Of a DNA stretch of 15,393 nt, positions 9,768 to 15,393 are shown in pieces. Within the stretch, counting starts at the first letter, position 1, and each line of letters opens with the position of its first letter. Origin of the DNA: Spongospora subterranea (lineage: Eukaryota; Endomyxa; Phytomyxea; Plasmodiophorida; Plasmodiophoridae); contig OUQQ01000373.1 in NCBI GenBank assembly GCA_900404475.1, positions 12,039-27,431 on the forward strand, given 5' to 3'. The translations under genes were made by a program, and so were the position numbers. The notes beneath the pieces were generated by a model. The model ran no database searches and was not told where the DNA came from. It saw nothing but the letters and a program-made list of their open reading frames with translations.

Positions 9768-10639
9768 TCAACGGTGGTCAGTGCTTTTAAGAGTGGATTG
9801 GTACTCTGAAAAGGTTAACGATGCGGTGGATGATTGATATCTCGTTATACTGATGTTTTGGAGAAATTTCTCGTTGACGATTCCTTGGTATCCTGCTTTG
9901 CGAACTAGCGCCCCCAGACATTCTTGGTGATTCCAACCTATCTTTTTTTACGATTCAACTTTTTTTTCGAAACGATATCAGAAACCTTGTTCCTTGCACA
10001 CCTCAGGCAAATATGTTGCGGACCGAACGTTATTTGTGTTGGGGTCGCGAAATGCAATTGATATTCCATGAACCCCAACCTAAACCATGATATGAGATTC
10101 AATTGCCTGTCAAACATGTTGCCGTACCTCCCAATCATAGAAATTAGAAGTGCCCTCAAACTCCGTTAATACAGATATGCCACAGTGAAGTAAAGGTATT
10201 TCCTCGAACGAAACCGGAAGAAACCTGGAATCGTTCAAAGCACTAACCAAAGCGTATCGTGACAATCCGTCCTGGAAACCCATAGTCAGATCTACGATAG
10301 AACTATGTCGCTCGATATTCAGCGAACCTTCAATTCTATAGGTGAAAATGTTCCAATACAACCTCTCAAACTATATGTTTCGCCAGATGGTGAAGTTTGT
10401 TTCTTCCAAGTTACAAACAGAGGACTGCAGTATATATAAATTCGAGTGTTTGAACTAAAGCGACAGCGCCTACTATTGGCCCGAAGGAACGCAGCGGACC
10501 GAATTTACAGGCGGGCCACTATTGAAATGACTGATAAGCGCATCTGAAATATTTCATATAAAGCAGCGATGCATGATAATCTTAAGTCAAGCTAAGATCT
10601 ACCGAAGCAGAAAGCGGGGCAATCCACGGTTGCGACCAT
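9768..10639 (-). CDS. AMMECR1: AMMECR1-domain protein, six exons
   Basis: Minus-strand exons 10639-10603, 10543-10474, 10424-10328, 10271-10128, 10079-9986 and 9937-9768 total 612 nt, giving 203 aa. Introns are 59, 49, 56, 48 and 48 nt. The protein is essentially only the AMMECR1 domain. The N-terminal CPAFCFDALISHFNS fits the usual cysteine-rich CxYCFD opening. YPLFVTWK is followed by the hallmark LRGCIGTFS (from residue 55), then LSRYALVSALNDSRF, EFEGTSNFYDWEVGVHGI, ATYLPEVCKEQGWN and LVRKAGYQG. The start has a good context (ACCATGG). The family is conserved from archaea to humans. The human gene lies in the Alport/mental retardation deletion region, and the biochemical function is not established. 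It is shorter than the human protein (about 330 aa), which has an extra N-terminal region. It is divergent from the gene at 11160. Confidence 0.93.
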
Positions 10640-11159
10640 GGTTGGGCAAATGGCGTCAGATTCTGGTAAAGTACGGCCCCAAGCCAGCCCCTTCGGGGTT
10701 CAAGGAGACCAGGTCAATGACCCTCCTCTGGCCGTGAGCTGTATAGGGCCTTTATTGTTATTTGACTGTAATTGCGCTGGTCAACAACGCGCCACTGCCA
10801 GGGCATGTCCGCCATCGGCCAATCCGGCGCCTCCAATCCAGTGACGCGACACACAGTCAGTGTGGGCCCCGTCAACCAGTGCTGCACCAGTGTGACTGGC
10901 TGCACAGGGCACAGGGCACGACACGGTCTGAATGTACATTGGTAACGAGTTCTGGGTGTGACGATAGTTAATAGCGGATTAGATAGAGGAGATATCGACC
11001 AGTTACTGATGATCGAGACTAATCGGGTTATTAATAAAGATCAGCAAAGGAGCAGTAGCGGTGTGAAGGTCAAACCGATTACATTAAGGGCGATTATATG
11101 CAGCCACGCTAGCTGACCACGAATCCCATCTGCTCACGGTGGATCGGAATTGCTCACTT
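10640..11159. promoter_or_regulatory. GC-rich divergent intergenic region (AMMECR1 / 7TM gene)
   Basis: 520 bp between two divergently oriented start codons, with no supportable exon. The left part (10670-10930) is GC-rich. It holds a CCCC-TTC-GGGG hairpin (10688-10698), a CACAC/GTGTG inverted pair around 10850-10863, and a direct repeat of GCACAGG near 10902-10917. The right part (10960-11100) is AT-richer. A bidirectional promoter is the natural inference; no specific factor site is recognised. Confidence 0.4.
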
Positions 11160-12865
11160 ATGGTGTTAGTGTATGGGATCATTGCATGCCTGATAGTCGC
11201 CGCTTCAACGTCGTGTGCGTTGACCATTCTCGATAGCAATGCGTCAGAAACTCTGGTGTTCGAATCGCCGTCCGCACCTGAACCTGCTCCATATGAAATC
11301 CTGAATACGTTAGTGGTAATGCCAGCCGGTGGATGGGATTCATGCCATTTCGACAATAACACCCACTCCCGTATTGTTCTAATAACCACGGTTTCCCCAT
11401 GCACTATTCAAGATTGGAATCGGGTGTGCTTGCAATGGGGCTGTGCAGGCCTCATTCTCCATACTGCATATAAGACGCCCGGTTTCGTGATATCTCGTCA
11501 AGATACTCAAGTGCATATGGTTGAAGTATCCGACGAAGATGGTGCCCATATTCATAGGCTGCTTACCTCCTCGCACGTATTGAACGCGTCTATCAAGTCT
11601 GATGAACCCAATGAATGGGTTGTCTATTCAACAAGTCGAGAGTTTATTTGGGCATGGTCCATGCCGGGTACGGCTTGATTTCTTCGTCCATTTGCTGCAG
11701 TGGGTTTAATTTTCAATTCATGCTCTATAGGTGCAGCAGCTGCGTGCATCGGAATATGGAATTTATTCAAATTTCGAGAAAAGTTGGCCGATGTAGGTGA
11801 TTGGAAGTCTGTTCCAATAATCCATTTGACTTTGGTGATATCGGAGAGTGCAGAGAACGGTATGCGAAGGTGTGTTTGCATAAACATCCATGTGAGGTTA
11901 TAGCCTGACGCACTGCCACCCTAAAGTGCAATTGGGATTGGGTTTGCGTTCACAGGATTAGGGGCGGGTTATGATTACACCAACTTTATCTTGCTTGTCA
12001 ACCTGGTCGTAATCATCCACATTATGACCAATCTTACGATAAGTAATCCAACCTCTTATTTCATCTCATTCATGGCTTATTGATCTGTAAAACGTGCTCA
12101 GGTTTTGCATTGCGTGATCTGTATGCGACTCCAATGCCAGTCTTCATCAAAGCTTCCATGTTGAGTTTTTGTATTGTTTTTTTTGTTCTTCACTATGTAT
12201 ACAATATTGGGCCCCGATCGTCAGGGGATAATCAGTGGAAGCTACAGTGGATCGGTATAATCTGGGTGGCCATGTTTTTGGGTACTCAAGAACGCGTATC
12301 CATTTTATTTTGATAACGGTCGGCTATAGGGACCATTGTTATATTTTGTATCTCTGTCTTAAGATTCTCCCTGACCTATCGGAAATTTCAAGATCAAGAT
12401 CCTAACAGATCATGGATTATGAAGCAAGTCTGTTTGCGTCTGCAGCAGTGCGCGTCTGTCTTGGTTCTCGATGTTGTCCTGATCGTCATAATTGGAACAG
12501 TCTCCTGGAGGAGTAATCCAAGGTCTTTGACTTTTTTTTTTCTTGTTCTTTTAGCATTCAGTGAATATATTTTTGACTGCAGACTGTTGTCGATGTCTTT
12601 ATCGTTTGGAGGGTGGGTGCAAAACGTGGCGTCTATATTGAGGATGAGAGCTATTGTTGTACCAACTCAAGGACCAGCGTAAGAAGACCTAACTGCCTGA
12701 TGGGTCTACAAACTAAAATTCTATGCTAGTGGGTTTACCAAAGATGCCATGCAAAAGGATGGCGCAGAGGATCGTTTTCCAACAATGGATTATGAGACGA
12801 TGAGTGATAATGGAGCAGATAATATTGGATCTGCGATACCGACGTTTATACTGCAACAAAAGTGA
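11160..12865 (+). CDS. Signal-peptide protein with PA-like lumenal domain and about seven membrane helices
   Basis: Exons 11160-11667, 11731-11869, 11927-12042, 12102-12281, 12330-12522, 12583-12678 and 12730-12865 give 455 aa. Introns are 63, 57, 59, 48, 60 and 51 nt. A signal peptide (MVLVYGIIACLIVAASTSCA) is followed by about 140 extracytoplasmic residues with sequons NAS, NNT and NAS. The block IVLITTVSPCTIQDWNRVC, then GCAGLILHTA and HMVEVSDEDGAHIHRLL, resembles a protease-associated (PA) fold: a beta-strand, a helix that brings Gly-Ala-x-hydrophobic, then the IPVVEIS/ED motif. Hydrophobic segments near 162-184, 197-216, 234-254, 268-290, 304-325, 354-373 and 380-398 suggest a seven-helix bundle, with a polar acidic C-terminal tail. 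No catalytic protease motif (YD/GxGD) is seen, so it is not an SPP-like protease. A receptor-like protein is inference. Two alternatives are in frame: acceptor at 11700 (+10 aa), and retention of the 60-nt intron (+20 aa). Confidence 0.75.
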
Positions 12866-12930
12866 TCAAATTCCTGTTTCAATTGTCGCCATATCATCAT
12901 ATTGAGGTTGTTTCTTATGAATAATTTTCA

Positions 12931-12936
12931 AATAAA
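12931..12936 (+). other. AATAAA, candidate polyadenylation signal of the 7TM gene
   Basis: Canonical hexamer 66 nt after the TGA stop of the 7TM gene and upstream of the convergent PUS7 stop. Spacing and position fit the end of the plus-strand transcript. Confidence 0.5.
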
Positions 12937-13001
12937 TCTACAATATTTGATTACTTGTTTTGATTCCAGACGAATTCAAGGTGACAATAATAATATCTGG
13001 T

Positions 13002-15270
13002 TTATTGCATCTCTGTGAGAGCCGAGATATCGTCCGACACAGAATCTTGCTGGACATCACATACACTCTCATCCTGATGCCATTCTCTGGGATCACATTT
13101 CAATATCTCTCGTAATAGCATGGTGGCGTAAGACGACGCTGGCAGTGAGAAGTACAGGCGCAATGCCAGCTTGTCACCATCAACGACAGATTCATGTTCA
13201 GGGACGCCGTTCATGATATCAAGATCGGATAGCATTAACGGAACACATTTATCGCTGTATCGAAGGAAGCTCCATTGGAATTGTTTTGGTTTGACGATAA
13301 TGGGGCGATAATCTCCCTTTAGGCAGTAATCTCCTGCAGAATGGCGAAGATCCTGTACTGTATTTCCAGTCAAATTGATGCGATTACGATGGATCCCCCC
13401 CGTTGAACTGACATGTTAGACCATATCCTGCCAGGATATCAACACAGTATTGGCCCACGATATGACTGGGCAATGTCGAGTCGTATCCCGGTAATGGGAT
13501 CACAACATCATATATCGAATAGTTGTCGATATTTTCCTCGCTCACGATCACCACCGATTTTTCATCACTACATCCACCCACAATCGTCATCATTATCAGA
13601 TCCACAGGTCGGAGACCACCAAACAGAATTACCTGGACGATCGATCCATAACTAGATCGCCAATCACGGGCCTTGTCCGATCAAGATCTCGTAATCGCTT
13701 GGACACTAACCGATTCCATATTGCGCTTTGAAATGCATGGACATATAATAATCGCATATTACGAGGCAAACGATCTAATGCATTGGAATACGCGTTAGGA
13801 TTTGAGGCCAATGATTGGAGGATTGTTCGCTCAATGAAGTCCCGCGGTGATAGACGGTCGATAGCGCCTGGAACACGTTGGTTGAACTGAGTTTGACGAC
13901 TATAGAATCGCCACGATGCGATCGTGTACCTGAGATGTCGGATGTGCATAGAAGATGGGTCAACGCTGCGTTGAGCGATGGCGATTGGGTAGGTTGAGGG
14001 GTCAGAAGATAGGACACAGCCTGATCGAACCGCTTCTGCATAATCGCCAACCCGATCAGATGTGTTGATACCGACCCGGTCCCGAATCTCTGCAATCCGA
14101 AGTAGTTGATGAACCCGAACGTGCAGATCGAAGAAAGCGATTGATCAACGTGATCAGTGGTGGTCTGGTCAGGAAGGATGACATCACGAAGGACTATACC
14201 AAACCTATTCCCTTGCAGACTGCCCAGTTTCAATCCGTCTTTGACGTATTTGAAGTTGCCGACCCGAACATCGGATCGCAACCGGGGCAATGATCGCGAT
14301 AATTGATCGGCGTCGATTTTGAATCCTGTCACAAGTTGAGTGGTGATCCCTCGCCGATCCTTATTCCCAGCGTAGGCGAATCGGCCAACGTTGACGTATG
14401 AGATTTGCGATAACGCATTAACAGCTTTCATCGTCTCGACATTATCTTTATATAAGGTCATCTGGTGGCGATCTGTCAAATACGATTCGAAGCCCGAGAA
14501 TTCTGTTGCGATGATTACCTGAAGATATGGACGATCAGGAGCCAGCCAGGCCTTGTTCTTATAACCCGATGATTGAGGTTTATTGCTGATCACGATTAGG
14601 CGTTTGTCGCCATCGATACGGGTAAAGCTGAAGATGAGCCCCGGGATCTTCTTGAACAGATCGTGCATTGTTCGCCGCTCATCTTTATCGCTATAATCTC
14701 CTATGATCATCTCCCCTTTCGACCCGCTATCGATGAACTCCCGAACCATATCGATGTTCTCCACTCGTTGAGCCAGTTCCGCCCACGACGCCTCGATCTG
14801 ATCGGTATCTGGCGCTTCCTCAACGACCTGATTCTCAGGAGGAAGGTCGAACGACGATAAATGCACAACCGACCCATTGTCATCAATTTCACTATCATAA
14901 AACTGGTTAATCGCCTGAAATACGAGACGAGAATATGATCGACTGACTTTACAATGAAGTCAGAATATCGCTGTTTAACATATGCCGATATTGCTGAACC
15001 ATTATTACAAAAATGGTCAATACCGACATCTGCATATGTCGCTCGTGGATCAGACATGGACGATAATATGTCCTTGATGCAGTCTACGAGGGCTGGCGAT
15101 AATGGCGAATGGGGATGATCCGATGGGTGGTGAGATTGGCCATGTTTATGGCGACCGCTTCCTCCTCTTCCAACACCACCGCCACGATATGACCGCTGCC
15201 CTGCTCTCCTGGCATCGCTAGAGTGCCTGGGTCGTTTGCCAGACCCAGAGCTGGTCTCAGGTGGCGCCAT
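13002..15270 (-). CDS. PUS7: TruD/PUS7-family RNA pseudouridine synthase, five exons
   Basis: Minus-strand exons 15270-14953, 14914-13930, 13867-13633, 13567-13413 and 13357-13002 total 2049 nt, giving 682 aa (human PUS7 has 661). Introns are 38, 62, 65 and 55 nt. The enzyme converts uridine to pseudouridine in tRNA and some mRNAs. Residues 1-55 are a disordered Arg/Gly/Ser/His-rich tail ([19 protein letters not shown]). RYSDFI leads into the TruD core. The catalytic aspartate is Asp292 in NKDRRG, equivalent to the KDKR motif of the family. NYFGLQRFG (376-384) is the second signature. Then come [36 protein letters not shown] and the closing [16 protein letters not shown]. All phases close. 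The first splice is the least certain: a donor nine bases further in (29-nt intron) would keep VKS after DFI and match the family's DF-V motif. The protein has no targeting peptide, so nuclear or cytosolic action is likely. Confidence 0.93.
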
Positions 15271-15320
15271 CTCCGTCCCCCTTTGCTCTATAGGAGGTGC
15301 AACTGACTGCTGTTTGAGTC
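15271..15320. promoter_or_regulatory. 50-bp divergent spacer between PUS7 and the next gene
   Basis: Only 50 bp separate the PUS7 ATG (minus) from the next plus-strand ATG. Any promoter here must be bidirectional and reach into one of the genes, or one of the starts is misassigned. Confidence 0.35.
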
Positions 15321-15393
15321 ATGGCCGTCCCGGACTCCGCCGCGGATATTCACGCACTCTTTCACTCACGACTCCAGTCGACTCAAACACTGG
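15321..15393 (+). CDS. Partial gene, first codons of an unknown protein (cut by the window end)
   Basis: ATG in good context (GTCATGGCC) opens a frame that stays open to the window edge, 24 codons. It begins MAVPDSAADIHALFHSRL, an amphipathic, coding-like start. It is too short to assign. The evidence is the absence of stops, the start context and the pattern of alternating gene orientation, so it is modest. Confidence 0.4.
   Translation, partial: MAVPDSAADIHALFHSRLQSTQTL

Noticed and set aside
9938..10361. Two separate minus-strand ORFs as independent genes
   Set aside because: They are single-exon fragments and intron read-through of the AMMECR1 gene. Splicing joins their parts with exons too short to stand out.
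10638..10971. Overlapping plus- and minus-strand ORFs in the GC-rich intergenic region
   Set aside because: Low-stop GC-rich sequence; no conserved motif, no splice continuation, and frames on both strands are equally open.
13384..13605. PUS7 as a pseudogene because of the frame break near 13400
   Set aside because: A typical-size intron with GT/AG ends restores the frame and the family motifs, and all exon phases close to a single stop.
1..15393. A new defence, mobile or biosynthetic multi-gene system
   Set aside because: The recognisable genes belong to unrelated housekeeping or membrane families, with alternating orientation and no shared regulation visible.

Overview
The window is nuclear DNA of a compact, intron-rich unicellular eukaryote. 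Six of the seven complete gene models are split by GT-AG introns, nearly all 35-65 nt long (extremes 73 and 88). Standard stop codons are used, and two genes carry an AATAAA downstream of their stops. The first gene is a RAP-domain protein with tandem helical repeats, a class expanded in alveolates (Apicomplexa, Perkinsus relatives). That makes an alveolate a reasonable but unproven guess. There is no operon, phage, insertion sequence, CRISPR array or recognisable RNA gene.

Layout, left to right. 215-2632 (+): intronless RAP/helical-repeat protein, probably organellar. 3046-3940 (-): small single-pass membrane protein with a basic coiled-coil tail, convergent with the RAP gene. 4104-4705 (+): small unrecognised four-exon gene, divergent from the previous one. 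5204-9633 (+): 14-exon full-size ABCG transporter of 1235 aa with two complete ATPase sites. 9768-10639 (-): six-exon AMMECR1 homologue, convergent with the ABC gene (134 bp apart). 10640-11159: GC-rich divergent intergenic region. 11160-12865 (+): seven-exon signal-peptide protein with a PA-like lumenal domain and about seven membrane segments. 13002-15270 (-): five-exon TruD/PUS7 tRNA pseudouridine synthase, convergent with the previous gene (136 bp apart). 15321-end (+): start of a further gene, only 50 bp from the PUS7 start codon.

The gene models were built by hand. I joined frames at GT/AG sites and required every exon phase to add up, ending in a stop. ABC, AMMECR1, PUS7 and the 7TM gene close exactly in phase and match conserved family motifs across nearly every junction. 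The two small unknown genes close in phase but have no homology support. The genes do not look like one pathway. They are ordinary eukaryotic neighbours in almost strictly alternating orientation: organellar RNA metabolism, membrane export, tRNA/mRNA modification and a receptor-like membrane protein. I see no novel multi-gene system. The best leads are the PA-plus-7TM protein with an optional-looking in-frame intron, the symmetric full ABCG transporter, and the two unknown small genes.
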